DNA of 64,000 nucleotides from Paenibacillus sp. FSL R10-2734 (GCF_037963865.1 NZ_CP150170.1:6014001-6078000); one strand, 5' to 3'. Counted from the stretch's first letter, positions 16,789-26,074 are shown. The notes: generated by a model not told the origin, from the letters alone. Program-made: numbers and translations.

Positions 16789-17819
16789 TATGCTTCACCT
16801 CCGCTCTCTATGGCTACAGCATGAGCGACACACGGAATACTCTCTCCTTGCTGATAAGACAAAGGGGATAATAGTGCGCCAGTTGCCACTATAAGCACAC
16901 GTTTAAGTTGACCTTTCCTTAGGCGCTTAAGGATATGACCATAGGTTACAACCGCTGAACATCCGCAGCCACTTCCTCCAGCGATCACATATTTCTGTTT
17001 CTCCAAGTCGTAAATAAGTAGACCACAATCATCAAAGGTTGTTTGCTCCATAGGAATCCCCTCTTTGGCTAACAGGGTTTTGGCTATGGGTAACCCCACA
17101 GATGCTAAATCCCCGGTAACAATTAGATCATAGTGCCCGGGCGATAGTCCTGTATCCCGAAAATGTGCAGTGATTGTATCCGCCGCCGCAGGTGCCATAG
17201 CCGTTCCCATATTAAAAGGGTCCGTCAAACCAAGATCCATAATACGCCCAAGCGTTGCCATGACCACGACTGGATTGTTGCCAGATCCATCATTCTGGCC
17301 AACTACAGCACAGCCTGAGCCTGTAACTGTATACTGCGCCGTTGGGGGCTTCTGTGAGCCATATTCGGTAGGATAACGAAATTGCTTCTCCACCGTACAG
17401 TTATGGCTGGATGTTCCCGCAAGCACATACTTGCTGCCTCCAGAATCAACGATCATTGAGGCAATCGCCAGGCTCTCCATGGAGGTAGAGCAAGCGCCAA
17501 AGACTCCGAGATAAGGCACCCCTAATTTTCTAGCTGCAAAAGAACTGCTGATAATCTGGTTCATCAAATCTCCACCGACAAAAAACTCTAGCTTCTCTTT
17601 ATCGATATTCGCATTAATCAGAGCTAGCATGGCTGCCTTCTCGAAAAGAGCACGCTCTGCCTTCTCCCATGTCTTCTCGTCCATTTCCAGCGAATCATAT
17701 ATAAAATCAAAATCTGATACTAAAGGGCCTTCTCCCTCTTCTGGCCCCACTACAGCGGAAGAACCTAAAATAACGGGACGGTTCGTGAACTCCCAGGTCT
17801 GACTACCAAGCTGCTTCAT
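16788..17819 (-). CDS. spoVAD: Stage V sporulation protein AD (SpoVAD)
   Basis: This 343-residue protein has a thiolase-like fold and a Cys in the FGACSTSMES region. SpoVAD binds dipicolinic acid directly and is a soluble part of the SpoVA complex. It overlaps spoVAC by four bases and spoVAE by one base. Expression in the forespore under sigma-G is expected from Bacillus; I did not find a confident promoter. Confidence 0.95.
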   Translation of the reverse strand: MKQLGSQTWEFTNRPVILGSSAVVGPEEGEGPLVSDFDFIYDSLEMDEKTWEKAERALFEKAAMLALINANIDKEKLEFFVGGDLMNQIISSSFAARKLGVPYLGVFGACSTSMESLAIASMIVDSGGSKYVLAGTSSHNCTVEKQFRYPTEYGSQKPPTAQYTVTGSGCAVVGQNDGSGNNPVVVMATLGRIMDLGLTDPFNMGTAMAPAAADTITAHFRDTGLSPGHYDLIVTGDLASVGLPIAKTLLAKEGIPMEQTTFDDCGLLIYDLEKQKYVIAGGSGCGCSAVVTYGHILKRLRKGQLKRVLIVATGALLSPLSYQQGESIPCVAHAVAIESGGEA

Positions 17820-18319
17820 GTATGTGCACCTCCATCTACGCCCAAGAAGAGATAGACGATACCAATTATGAAAGCAGCGACGGCACCAAATACAATGACC
17901 GAGCCCGCTAGCTTAAACATATTGCCGCCTACACCAAGCACAAGGCCCTCAGCACGGTGTTCTAGAGCTGCAGAGCACATACTGTTCGCAAATCCGGTAA
18001 CCGGCACTGCAGTTCCTGCACCAGCCCATTGAGCCATTTTGTCATACACGCCAAAGCTGGTCAGGATCACGGACAGTAGGATCATCACTGCTACTGTCGG
18101 ACTGGCGGCTTCCTTGGAGGTCATATCAAATATAGCCATAAAAGCCTCCTGAACACCTTGTCCAATTACACAAATTAAGCCGCCAGAAAGAAATGCTCGC
18201 ACACAGTTCTTTAATACCGGGCGGGCGGGTACAAATGGCTTGGACAACTTCTCGTAATCTTGTGGAGTCAAGGTGTCAAGCTTCAGCTTGACACCAGATT
18301 TCTTAGTTTTCGCCGGCAT
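17816..18319 (-). CDS. spoVAC: Stage V sporulation protein AC (SpoVAC)
   Basis: The ATG at 18319 is preferred to a GTG at 18328 because AGGAGG ends eight bases before it, and the GTG overlaps that site; the product is 167 residues. It has a basic N-terminal cytoplasmic arm and four membrane segments. SpoVAC is a channel component for dipicolinic acid. A 24-bp palindrome (GGTGTCAAGCT..AGCTTGACACC, 18272-18295) lies in its early codons. Confidence 0.95.
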   Translation of the reverse strand: MPAKTKKSGVKLKLDTLTPQDYEKLSKPFVPARPVLKNCVRAFLSGGLICVIGQGVQEAFMAIFDMTSKEAASPTVAVMILLSVILTSFGVYDKMAQWAGAGTAVPVTGFANSMCSAALEHRAEGLVLGVGGNMFKLAGSVIVFGAVAAFIIGIVYLFLGVDGGAHT

Positions 18320-18461
18320 TGAGGGCACCTCCTGAAAGTTAGGCGAAGGGGGCTGACAAACATCTTAGTACTCACTTTGAAGTTGAAGCCCCTCAAGTTA
18401 TTCTTCGCTTAGAAGTTTTCCTTAGTGTTTGCCATCCTCCGCTTCGTTATGTCCCTCCAGT

Positions 18462-18719
18462 TTAGGAAAAATACAGTAACACAACAATCAACAGTAAAAA
18501 GAGCACAAGAATAAGTATTGCTTCTCTTTCCCTTGAATTGTGGCGCCAGTATCGTTTGCGCGTCCCTTTTACTTGTAGGCTCCTACTTGAGTATCTTCCC
18601 TGCACCCTTCTTTGGGGTATGCTACCCGCTACCCTCATTCGTCTTCGCATCCTTTCTCGGGCTTCTGCCACCAAAGCCTCTATTGCATAGTATTCGTGTA
18701 ACTTGTGCCCGGTGTTCAA
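18462..18719 (-). CDS. Possible small Arg-rich tail-anchored protein
   Basis: This frame of 85 residues starts at a TTG with only a weak AAGAGA upstream. The product would be strongly basic (many Arg) for 65 residues and end in one membrane helix (AILILVLFLLLIVVLLYFS), a plausible tail-anchored protein. It lies upstream of spoVAC on the same strand with a 142-bp gap. The opposite strand also has an open frame, so coding is not certain. I do not recognise it. Confidence 0.4.
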   Translation of the reverse strand: MNTGHKLHEYYAIEALVAEARERMRRRMRVAGSIPQRRVQGRYSSRSLQVKGTRKRYWRHNSREREAILILVLFLLLIVVLLYFS

Positions 18720-18785
18720 TGTCTCTTGTCATGGACAAGTGAGCTCAAAATGTTCATACTAGGTTCAATAAAGGAGTGATTTCAA

Positions 18786-19859
18786 ATGAATCAAGAAACA
18801 TTGGATCTATTCAAAACACTTACCGAATTCCCGGCAGCTCCAGGCTTTGAGCGCGAACTCCGCGCTTACGTCAAGGATGCCATGGCCCCTTATACCGAAG
18901 AGTTCGTGCAAGATCGTCTCGGAAGTCTGTTTGGCGTACTGCGCGGTGAGGAAAACGGACCAAAAATTATGGTCGCTGGACATTTTGACGAAGTTGGCTT
19001 TATGGTAACTGGAATTACTAACACCGGAATGATTCGTTTTCAACCACTAGGCGGCTGGCTCGCCTCTGCTGTTGCTTCTCAGCGTCTCCAAATCATTACA
19101 CCTAAAGGAACACTGACTGGTGTTGTTGGCAGCACTCCCATCCATCTACTTAGTAATGAAGAACGCGGTAAGACTGGCGAAATCAGCAAAATGTATATTG
19201 ATATCGGTGCAGACAGTCGTGAAGAAGCAGAGAGCTTTGGCGTAAGACCAGGCCAACAAATACTGCCGATTTGTCCTTTCACCCCTCTTGCTAATCCCAA
19301 AAAAATCTTGGCTAAAGCTTGGGATAACCGCTATGGTGTAGGACTCGCCATTGAACTAGTTAAAGCGTTGCACGGCAAAAAGCTGCCGAATACCGTTTTC
19401 GCTGGTGCTACTGTACAAGAGGAAGTAGGACTTCGGGGGGCGCGTACTGCGGCTAATCTCCTGTCACCGGACATCTTCTTCGGTCTGGACGCTAGCGCTG
19501 CTGCCGATATGACAGGTGACAGTCAGGCATTTGGCCATCTGGGTAAAGGAGCTCTCCTGCGCATTTTTGATCCTACGATGGTTACCCATCGCGGTCTGAT
19601 TGAATATGTACAGGATACTGCGGATACTCACCGGATCAAATATCAGTATTTTGTATCCCAAGGCGGAACAGATGCGGGTCAGGTTCATGTTAGTGGAATC
19701 GGTGTCCCATCAGCAGTAATCGGAATATGCTCCCGCTACATACACACCGCTTCATCAGTTATTCACAGTGATGACTACGAAGCTGCTAAAGAGCTTCTGA
19801 TCAAGCTGGTAGAAGGTCTTGATCGGACCACACTGCAGACGATTATTGAGAACAGCTAA
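18786..19859 (+). CDS. M42-family metallo-aminopeptidase
   Basis: This 357-residue protein is a M42 (glutamyl aminopeptidase/FrvX-like) enzyme. Metal ligands are visible: His66 in AGHFDEVG, Asp in KAWDNRYG, Glu-Glu in VQEEVGLRG, Asp in GLDASAA and His in RYIHTASS. M42 enzymes are cytoplasmic dodecamers that trim peptides. Excellent AAAGGAG site. It stands alone with its own terminator. Confidence 0.93.
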   Translation: MNQETLDLFKTLTEFPAAPGFERELRAYVKDAMAPYTEEFVQDRLGSLFGVLRGEENGPKIMVAGHFDEVGFMVTGITNTGMIRFQPLGGWLASAVASQRLQIITPKGTLTGVVGSTPIHLLSNEERGKTGEISKMYIDIGADSREEAESFGVRPGQQILPICPFTPLANPKKILAKAWDNRYGVGLAIELVKALHGKKLPNTVFAGATVQEEVGLRGARTAANLLSPDIFFGLDASAAADMTGDSQAFGHLGKGALLRIFDPTMVTHRGLIEYVQDTADTHRIKYQYFVSQGGTDAGQVHVSGIGVPSAVIGICSRYIHTASSVIHSDDYEAAKELLIKLVEGLDRTTLQTIIENS

Positions 19860-19883
19860 TCTAATGGCATGACACAATAAGAA

Positions 19884-19917
19884 GCCCTCAAACACTTTCG
19901 TAGTGAATGAGGGCTTT
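19884..19917 (+). terminator. Terminator of the M42 peptidase gene
   Basis: GCCCTCA..CACTTTCGTAGTG..TGAGGGC forms a hairpin with an inner stem, followed by TTTA. It starts 25 bp after the stop codon. Confidence 0.8.
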
Positions 19918-19989
19918 ACTTATAATCACAAAAACCTTTCAGGAGCTCTCAGCTCACATCTCACAATGAAATGCAGGACTAAAGAAAGC

Positions 19990-20166
19990 CTACAAATGAT
20001 CAGCTTTTTGTACAGATATCATCTTCATTAAGTCCAAAAACTGCAAATGTGCAGGTATATCCTCACTTATGGCTTGAAGGCTTCTTCTGAGGCAAGAATA
20101 ACTGCAGATTTGCAGGAATTAATGCTTTAGCCATCCTTTTTGCCATTTAAAAATGTACTTTTGCAG
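19990..20166. repeat. Dyad repeat quartet, word CTGCAAATnTGCAG
   Basis: In the gene-free stretch 19918-20258 there are four related 14-bp near-palindromes at 19990-20003, 20041-20054, 20102-20115 and 20153-20166. The two inner ones are near-perfect (CTGCAAATGTGCAG; CTGCAGATTTGCAG, the second being the inverted form of the first with one mismatch). The outer two are decayed. Centres are 51, 61 and 51 bp apart, symmetric about 20078. This is the geometry of the 41714 and 42143 quartets with a different word. Confidence 0.6.
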
Positions 20167-20258
20167 GTTTATTCATTATAGAAATTGATTAGTTAACCAT
20201 CAGCATTTTTGAAATACACCGTGCTGCTTATACCCTTGATCGATCCTTACATTTACGT

Positions 20259-20284
20259 AAAAAAGCCCGCCTAATCGGCGAGCT
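20259..20284 (-). terminator. Terminator of the aldo/keto reductase gene
   Basis: On the minus strand GCTCGCC-GATTA-GGCGGGC is followed by six T residues, 17 bp after the stop codon. Confidence 0.85.
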
Positions 20285-20300
20285 TTCTTCTCGAACTTAT

Positions 20301-21200
20301 TTAAATCATATCCAGCGGCACTTTCCAGGCTGGTACTGGGAAAGCTTCGTCCAGCTTCCACATTTCTTCATCACTTAGCGTAATTAAACCTGCGGCAGCA
20401 TTCTCAATGACGTGCTTACGAGAAGAAGCTTTTGGAATAGTAATGACATCCTCTTCACGGATCGTCCAAGCGAGCATAATCTGAAGCGGAGTTACATTAT
20501 GGGCACTGGCGATTTCCAGAACGACTTCACTTTCGATAACTCCTTTTCGGAGCGAACCTGCCTGAGCAAGCGGTGAGTAAGCCATTACCGGGATCTTGTG
20601 ACTTTTCTGCCATGGTAGCAGTTCAGCTTCAATTCCTCTGGACCCTAAATGATAAAGAACCTGATTGGTAGCACAATGAGTTCCCCCATCAATCCTTAGC
20701 AGCTCTTTCATATCTTCGGTATCGAGGTTGGATACACCCCATCTTGCTATTTTTCCTTGAGAGACTAGTTTCTCCATACCCTGGACAGTCTCTTCTAGTG
20801 GGATATCTCCCCGCCAATGCAGTAGATAAAGATCCAGATGATCCGTATTCAAGCGTTTCAAGCTTTCTTCACAGCTGCGGACTAGGCGCTCATTACCTGC
20901 ATTATGTGGATAGACTTTTGATACCAAGAAAACCTCATCTCGAATCCCTTTGATAGCCTCACCTACTAAAAGCTCCGAGCGTCCGTCCCCATACATCTCA
21001 GCCGTATCTATTAAATCCATGCCTAATTCCACACCTAATCGCAGGGCAGCGATCTCTTCCTCCCTACGGGAAGCGTCGTCTCCCATATTCCAAGTTCCCT
21101 GTCCAATTCTGGGAAGTGACGTTCCATCTGGAAGCAGGATGCGCTTAGATTGGTTCATTTTTGCGATTTCATTCAAATGTTCGATTGAATCCTTAGTCAT
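20301..21200 (-). CDS. Aldo/keto reductase
   Basis: This 299-residue NADPH-dependent (beta/alpha)8 reductase has the full catalytic tetrad: Asp65 (LIDTAEMYG), Tyr70, Lys95 (LVSKVYP) and His128 (LYLLHW). The C-terminal cofactor segment IPKASSRKHVIEN is present. The start has AAGGGGAT at eight bases. It resembles the AKR5/YeaE-like group; the carbonyl substrate cannot be inferred. Confidence 0.92.
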   Translation of the reverse strand: MTKDSIEHLNEIAKMNQSKRILLPDGTSLPRIGQGTWNMGDDASRREEEIAALRLGVELGMDLIDTAEMYGDGRSELLVGEAIKGIRDEVFLVSKVYPHNAGNERLVRSCEESLKRLNTDHLDLYLLHWRGDIPLEETVQGMEKLVSQGKIARWGVSNLDTEDMKELLRIDGGTHCATNQVLYHLGSRGIEAELLPWQKSHKIPVMAYSPLAQAGSLRKGVIESEVVLEIASAHNVTPLQIMLAWTIREEDVITIPKASSRKHVIENAAAGLITLSDEEMWKLDEAFPVPAWKVPLDMI

Positions 21201-21333
21201 ATTAAAAATCCCCTTATTGAAGTATTGTATACTTACTTTATACGACCTATAAGAACCTTTCTAAACATCTGAATCGTGTCCAATTTATAACTAATCTCTG
21301 TTTGAAGAGAAAAAGTAACGAATGAATACCAAA

Positions 21334-21648
21334 CTAAGCTATCAGTTTTAGCCCCACAGCTGCACCCAGAATCATAATAATACAAACGATCCGGCGCCAG
21401 TCTTTGGCTTCTCCAAACAACAACATCCCTAGAATCGCTCCACCGGATGCACCGATTCCCGTCCATACCGCATAAGCTGTCCCCATCGGCAAACTCTCCA
21501 TCGCTAATGCCAGAAGTAAAAAGCTTCCTCCGAAACCAAGGATGAGCAGCGCAACCGACAGCATATTCCGGTGTTTATTCAACCTATTAATCATAGCCAC
21601 TCCGAACATTTCAAATAAGCCAGCAAAGACCAGAAATACCCATGCCAT
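21334..21648 (-). CDS. ykkD: SMR efflux protein YkkD
   Basis: This 104-residue four-helix transporter of the small multidrug resistance family has the essential membrane glutamate at Glu13 (AGLFEMFG) and the helix-3 motif GTAYAVWTGIG. It closely fits YkkD of Bacillus. It follows ykkC directly and the pair works as a hetero-oligomer in Bacillus. The guanidine-I riboswitch upstream implies guanidinium export. Confidence 0.92.
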   Translation of the reverse strand: MAWVFLVFAGLFEMFGVAMINRLNKHRNMLSVALLILGFGGSFLLLALAMESLPMGTAYAVWTGIGASGGAILGMLLFGEAKDWRRIVCIIMILGAAVGLKLIA

Positions 21649-21993
21649 TTAAGACTCCCCCTTTACTTCAGGTTCTTTGGTTACCATTTTCAAACCAATA
21701 ACTCCTACCAGCAAAATAAGCACTAGAACCAGCTTCATGATTTTGAAGGGTTCTCCGAAAATAATCATTTCTGCAAGAACTGTACCTGCGGTTCCTAAAC
21801 CAACAAACACGGCATATACCGTGCCCACCGGCAGTTTGGCACTTGCTGAAATAATCACATAGAAGCTTATTATTATAGCCACCACCGTTATCAGCCACTC
21901 CCACACTGAGGAGGCATGTTTCAAGCCAATGACCCACATGACCTCGAAAACAGCTGCACCAACCACCTTTAGCCACTCTGCATTGTTTTTCAT
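21649..21993 (-). CDS. ykkC: SMR efflux protein YkkC
   Basis: This 114-residue four-helix SMR protein has Glu17 in AAVFEVMWVIGLKHA and helix-3 motif GTVYAVFVGLGTAGT, matching YkkC. It has an AAGGAGGG-type site and is the first gene after the guanidine-I riboswitch. It is translated adjacent to ykkD (stop and start abut). Confidence 0.93.
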   Translation of the reverse strand: MKNNAEWLKVVGAAVFEVMWVIGLKHASSVWEWLITVVAIIISFYVIISASAKLPVGTVYAVFVGLGTAGTVLAEMIIFGEPFKIMKLVLVLILLVGVIGLKMVTKEPEVKGES

Positions 21994-22047
21994 TTCAAGC
22001 CCTCCTTCAATTCACCTACTTTATAATTGCCCACGAAACAAACAAAT

Positions 22048-22177
22048 AAGCCCGGAAGGTCATCGTCATATATGACGATACCTCCCGGGCTTTTATCCCT
22101 CCGTGTAGACACGAACGATACGGCTCGTGCGTTTTCCCTCGGACCAGACCAGCTGTGCAACGACTGCGGAACCCTAG
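22048..22177 (-). ncRNA. Guanidine-I (ykkC) riboswitch with terminator platform
   Basis: Read on the minus strand, the leader starts with CTAGGGTTCCG and has GGTCCGAGGGAAAAC, then ACACGGAGGGATAAAAGCCC and GGGAGGT, the conserved order of the ykkC guanidine-I aptamer. The aptamer 3' strand AAGCCCGGGAGGT can instead pair with ACCTTCCGGGCTT across an ATCGTCA..TGACGAT inner stem (22048-22092), and a T-rich run follows: a terminator. Guanidinium binding should free transcription into ykkCD. Confidence 0.93.
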
Positions 22178-22255
22178 AAAACAATAACTATTAAGTTACA
22201 ACGTATGTTAGCAAATCGGGGTAGAAAAATCAACCCTTCTATTTAGCTTACACCT

Positions 22256-23746
22256 CTATGATTTTTTTTTAATTCGCAATGCTTGGTAGGGCTTCGATTC
22301 TAGATTCACAGTACATTCACCTGAATATGTACCTTCTAATCTCTTTATCGTCATGTTCCACGTATCAATGAGATCGATAGTAAATTGGATTCCTTCTGGG
22401 AGTATAAATTTTTTGAGGGCAGGACGTTTGGCGCCATAATAGACCAAATAATATTCGCCATCGACACCCCCAGTTGCAGCATCATGATGAAAGTTGGCTT
22501 TAACTGATCCCAGTTGTGGCCCTTGCTCCATTATGTCTTTCAAGAATTTAATCCTCGCTGGACTCTCACCATGAAGCTCTCCACCATGAGACCACCAAAT
22601 AATCTCATCTGGGTGAAAAAACGTTTCGCCATGCGTGACATAAGCGCCTTGCGCAGCGCCTTGCCAGAAGCATTCGACCATCCGCTCACCCGTTATATTT
22701 CCCCAGCCATGGTTCAAGTTACCCTCATACTGGCACTCATCGATGACAATCGGCTTACGATACAGGTCACGCCATTCCTTGATATGATACATTAGCTCAT
22801 GATGCTGAACACTGACATGAGTAACCCATGGCTTGCCATGATCATACCAATGACCAATAAGATTCTTATAATGAATCTCCATGTTCTGCCAATTGTGGAT
22901 GGAACGTAAATGTTGATAGGGATCATACTGCTGCAGAGTGCGGAAGAAACGGTCCCAATCCTCCATTTTCTTCTTGTGCATTAAATCGTATTCATTCGCT
23001 AATGACCACCATATACCATGATACGAGGAAAGACGGGCTATCGCATAGCGCAGATAGAAGTCATCGGTTTCAGACGGCATGCTTGCAAATCCCCAGCGAT
23101 CATAAGGATGGAACAAAATCAGATCTACTTCAATCCCCAAATGCTGGAGCTCCTCAATCCTACGCTCTAGATGGCGCCAATAATCCGGATTAAAGACGGA
23201 GAAATCAAAACCATCCTTCAAATTCCCTTGGAAGGGGTAGAATTCCGGCTCATTCATGTTATAGTCGTAATGCTTCGGAAACACACACATACGGATTTTA
23301 TTAAAAGCACCACTAGCTTCTAAGCTAGCAAGCGTCTTGAGCTCCAAAGCCTCTCCTTGATGGTTCCATACATAACTTGTCGTTCCAAATGGGAAGAACG
23401 GTGTGCCATCCGCATAGGCAAAATGGATCTGATCCTTCACGCGAACTGGACCATGTTTCCCTTCACTAGGACTTGTAACGTTCAATATACCTTGAATACT
23501 GTCCATCTCCGGCACATTACTGTGAGTTTCAAACGTCCATTCTCCTAAACTATCAGGCATAAATCGAATGTAATACAATCCATTTCCGTCATAGAAGCCT
23601 TCTACTTCAACCGTTCGATTCATTAAGCGAAATATTGCTGACAGCTGAATATCCTGGAACGGATTCCCGCTCTGTGGACCATGTAACTCTACTTCTGCTA
23701 TCCCCCATTGTTCAGTTGTAAGCGCCGTGTTCAATACGTTACTCAT
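22256..23746 (-). CDS. DUF5060-DUF4038-DUF5605 glycosidase, apiosidase-like (copy 1)
   Basis: The ATG at 23746 follows AAGGGGGA at eight bases, so I prefer it to the longer frame; 496 residues. Domains in order: an N-terminal beta-sandwich like DUF5060 (about 5-85), a (beta/alpha)8 part like DUF4038 with FPFGTTSYVW, WWSLANEYD (probable acid/base Glu) and IDECQYEGN (probable nucleophile Glu), and a C-terminal DUF5605-like domain (YYLVYYGAK, DLIDTWNM). DUF4038 includes the GH140 apiosidases that release D-apiose from rhamnogalacturonan II. No signal peptide, so cytoplasmic. A related copy is at 52171. Apiosidase activity is inference. Confidence 0.75.
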   Translation of the reverse strand: MSNVLNTALTTEQWGIAEVELHGPQSGNPFQDIQLSAIFRLMNRTVEVEGFYDGNGLYYIRFMPDSLGEWTFETHSNVPEMDSIQGILNVTSPSEGKHGPVRVKDQIHFAYADGTPFFPFGTTSYVWNHQGEALELKTLASLEASGAFNKIRMCVFPKHYDYNMNEPEFYPFQGNLKDGFDFSVFNPDYWRHLERRIEELQHLGIEVDLILFHPYDRWGFASMPSETDDFYLRYAIARLSSYHGIWWSLANEYDLMHKKKMEDWDRFFRTLQQYDPYQHLRSIHNWQNMEIHYKNLIGHWYDHGKPWVTHVSVQHHELMYHIKEWRDLYRKPIVIDECQYEGNLNHGWGNITGERMVECFWQGAAQGAYVTHGETFFHPDEIIWWSHGGELHGESPARIKFLKDIMEQGPQLGSVKANFHHDAATGGVDGEYYLVYYGAKRPALKKFILPEGIQFTIDLIDTWNMTIKRLEGTYSGECTVNLESKPYQALRIKKKS

Positions 23747-23810
23747 CGTGCTTTTCCCCCTTAGGAACGATGTGTTCGCTGCTTCATTTAGCATGGTTCT
23801 CATTATATGA

Positions 23811-24626
23811 TTACGATCTTTGCGTTGCGGAAAATACTCCTAACATCTGTCTAGCATCTTGCGGACTGGCCACCTCTAGCTCCATGGAGCGAATGATATC
23901 TGCTACCTTGGAGACAAGCTCTGCGTTATGCTCTGCCCGTCGATCGATACTCAAATAATCACTATCCTCAAAGCCGATTCGTACAAGACTCGCACCCATC
24001 GCAATGGCAGCCGCTATAATCGAATAATCCGTACGATTCGCATGCGTAACGCCCCATAACGCATCCGGTGGCACGAGGCTACGTAATGCTATTAATGCAT
24101 TGATCGTAGCGGGAGCCCCACCTTGATGGCCAAGCACTAGATCAAACATAAGTGGTTTTGGTAGCTCATAACGACGATCTAGCTCAAGAACTGTCTGAAT
24201 CATACCAAGTTCAAAAACTTCGATTTCAGGAGTTTTCCCGAACTTTAAGATTTGCTCGACACAATATCGAACATCGCCAATGGGATTCTTGTAAATGGCC
24301 TCACCCAGGTTTACGGAACCAACATTGAGTGAGACCGTTTCCACCTTGTTATAGGACAATGGAGCGCAGCGCTCTTGAATCGTCAACTCAGATAGCCCAC
24401 CTGTCGATGCTTGAATAACGATATCACTCACTTTTGTAATGCATTCAACCGTCTCTTGAAATACTTGAATATCACTTGTTAGTTGCCCCTTGAGGTCGCG
24501 TACATGCATATGTACCATCGCTGCCCCAGCACGATTCGCCGCAACGACCTCCTCTGCAAGCTGTTGCGGATGAATCGAAGTAACTGACGCCGATGTTGGT
24601 GCAACGGAAATAATAACCTTCCTCAT
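23811..24626 (-). CDS. BKACE-family beta-keto acid cleavage enzyme
   Basis: This 271-residue DUF849 protein has the zinc motif HMHVRD (His39 and His41) and the downstream VRIGFED glutamate, with a STGG motif for the substrate carboxylate. BKACE enzymes condense a beta-keto acid with acetyl-CoA and yield acetoacetate and a new CoA ester. The gene overlaps the DUF1537 kinase by four bases (ATGA), so the two act in one pathway. The substrate is not known; a beta-keto sugar acid is the inference from context. Confidence 0.85.
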   Translation of the reverse strand: MRKVIISVAPTSASVTSIHPQQLAEEVVAANRAGAAMVHMHVRDLKGQLTSDIQVFQETVECITKVSDIVIQASTGGLSELTIQERCAPLSYNKVETVSLNVGSVNLGEAIYKNPIGDVRYCVEQILKFGKTPEIEVFELGMIQTVLELDRRYELPKPLMFDLVLGHQGGAPATINALIALRSLVPPDALWGVTHANRTDYSIIAAAIAMGASLVRIGFEDSDYLSIDRRAEHNAELVSKVADIIRSMELEVASPQDARQMLGVFSATQRS

Positions 24627-26074
24627 AGCTTTAGCTCCTCTACAATCTCTAATAACGTAGACTCTTTACCCACATTGCCTGGGAAAATAATATACGGAAG
24701 ATTAGGGAATTTACTCTCCGCACCACAAATCCAGACGGGAATCCCGGGCTTAATCTGACCAGCAACAACAGCCTGCTTTACCTGCAACGCCTTTGTACCA
24801 ATATCACTAGACGTAATACCGCCCTTCGCTACAATATAACGAGGTCGAACTGAAAGTTGTGCTACGATTTCTGTTAAAGCCCCAGAGATACGTACCGCAA
24901 CGCGAAGCTCATCTTCCTTGCTGCCATTATTTACATCAAAACGCTCCCGTCGAGTGCATAATACTACGGTTTGGCCTAATTGGAGCAACTCTTTGACTTC
25001 ACATGAAATTCTCAACATTTCATTCAGCCAAATCTCTTCAGCTTCCACAGCTAAATGTTGATTTAGCTCAACCTGAACAATACACGAAGATTCGCCTAAC
25101 CTATTGAGCTGAGCAGTCGTCAGATGCGTATGCGAACCAGCAACAATAAGTCCACCACGCTCCGATGTGATTGATGAGGTGTCGTCTTGTTGCTGGAAGA
25201 GCTGCTGCGAGGTTAATAGTGGCTGCTCATGTATCCCGCCAAACACACGGACAAAGCTAGCCGCCGTTCGGAACAAGAACTGCTTTCCTGCTCCCATTAC
25301 CTCATATAGCGCTAAGCAGAAGACTTCAAGGTCCTGATAATCCAACGCATTGACAATGACTTTATTAAATTGACTCACGAAAAAGAGCTTTGCTGTAATA
25401 GCATCTACATCCTTACTTCGCAGCTCCTCCAGAGAGATCGTCAGTACTTGTTGCTTCGGAAATTGGCCACTTGTCTTCTCATCTACCCACTCACGTAGAT
25501 CTGAGGATTGATAACCAAATGTTTTGTCTTGAGCGAATTCCGTCTCACTACATGGTGTTAGCAGTCCTTGACGCTCCACATAATGCACATCATAAAGGGT
25601 ATAACGTCCACCTTCCTTGAAGAATGGGCAAATAATTTCACCGTCAAAAGACATTTTCGTCTCATGCTCAATCGTCTCTCTTAATACGTCCGTCTCCAAT
25701 GGATAATGACCGCGAAGTGTTGAGTCTCCACGACTGACCAAGAGATATGGACAATTCAATTCACGTGACACCGTAATAATATTCTTCGCGATCTCACGGT
25801 GCGCAGCCCGCGTCTCTTCCGCTGTGAAGCTTCTTGAATTCGTCAGAATGAAGAATGTTTTCTGCTCCGTTAGAAACCCTTGCCGAATACTTGCCTGACT
25901 CCAATCGGTAATCACCGTTACGCCATGTACCGTCTGCACACCCGTTGGGTCGTCATCTAGTACAATAATTTTGCTGCGATTCTCCTGAATCAATCTCTTT
26001 AGCTGTGATGAAACGTAAGGATCAGCCATCTGTTTATATTGATGTAACACATCGACGAGCTTGAGCTTCTCCAT
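24623..26074 (-). CDS. DUF1537 sugar-acid kinase
   Basis: This 483-residue protein has the DUF1537 signature: DDDPTG near residue 37, then SRGDSTLRGHYPLE and, in the C-terminal nucleotide-binding part, AKGGITSSDIGTKAL and FPGNVGKES. Known members phosphorylate four-carbon acid sugars (2-oxotetronate kinases) or 3-oxo-isoapionate (OiaK). It is coupled to the BKACE gene downstream and lies 40 bp after the racemase-like gene. The exact acid substrate is unknown. Confidence 0.85.
   Translation of the reverse strand: MEKLKLVDVLHQYKQMADPYVSSQLKRLIQENRSKIIVLDDDPTGVQTVHGVTVITDWSQASIRQGFLTEQKTFFILTNSRSFTAEETRAAHREIAKNIITVSRELNCPYLLVSRGDSTLRGHYPLETDVLRETIEHETKMSFDGEIICPFFKEGGRYTLYDVHYVERQGLLTPCSETEFAQDKTFGYQSSDLREWVDEKTSGQFPKQQVLTISLEELRSKDVDAITAKLFFVSQFNKVIVNALDYQDLEVFCLALYEVMGAGKQFLFRTAASFVRVFGGIHEQPLLTSQQLFQQQDDTSSITSERGGLIVAGSHTHLTTAQLNRLGESSCIVQVELNQHLAVEAEEIWLNEMLRISCEVKELLQLGQTVVLCTRRERFDVNNGSKEDELRVAVRISGALTEIVAQLSVRPRYIVAKGGITSSDIGTKALQVKQAVVAGQIKPGIPVWICGAESKFPNLPYIIFPGNVGKESTLLEIVEELKL

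Noticed and set aside
18272..18295. 24-bp palindrome in the early codons of spoVAC as an operator
   Set aside because: It lies within coding sequence downstream of the start and no partner site was seen; it could be chance codon use.
18518..18742. Plus-strand 74-residue hydrophobic ORF opposite the Arg-rich ORF
   Set aside because: It has no ribosome binding site and its hydrophobicity is explained as the complement of the other frame.
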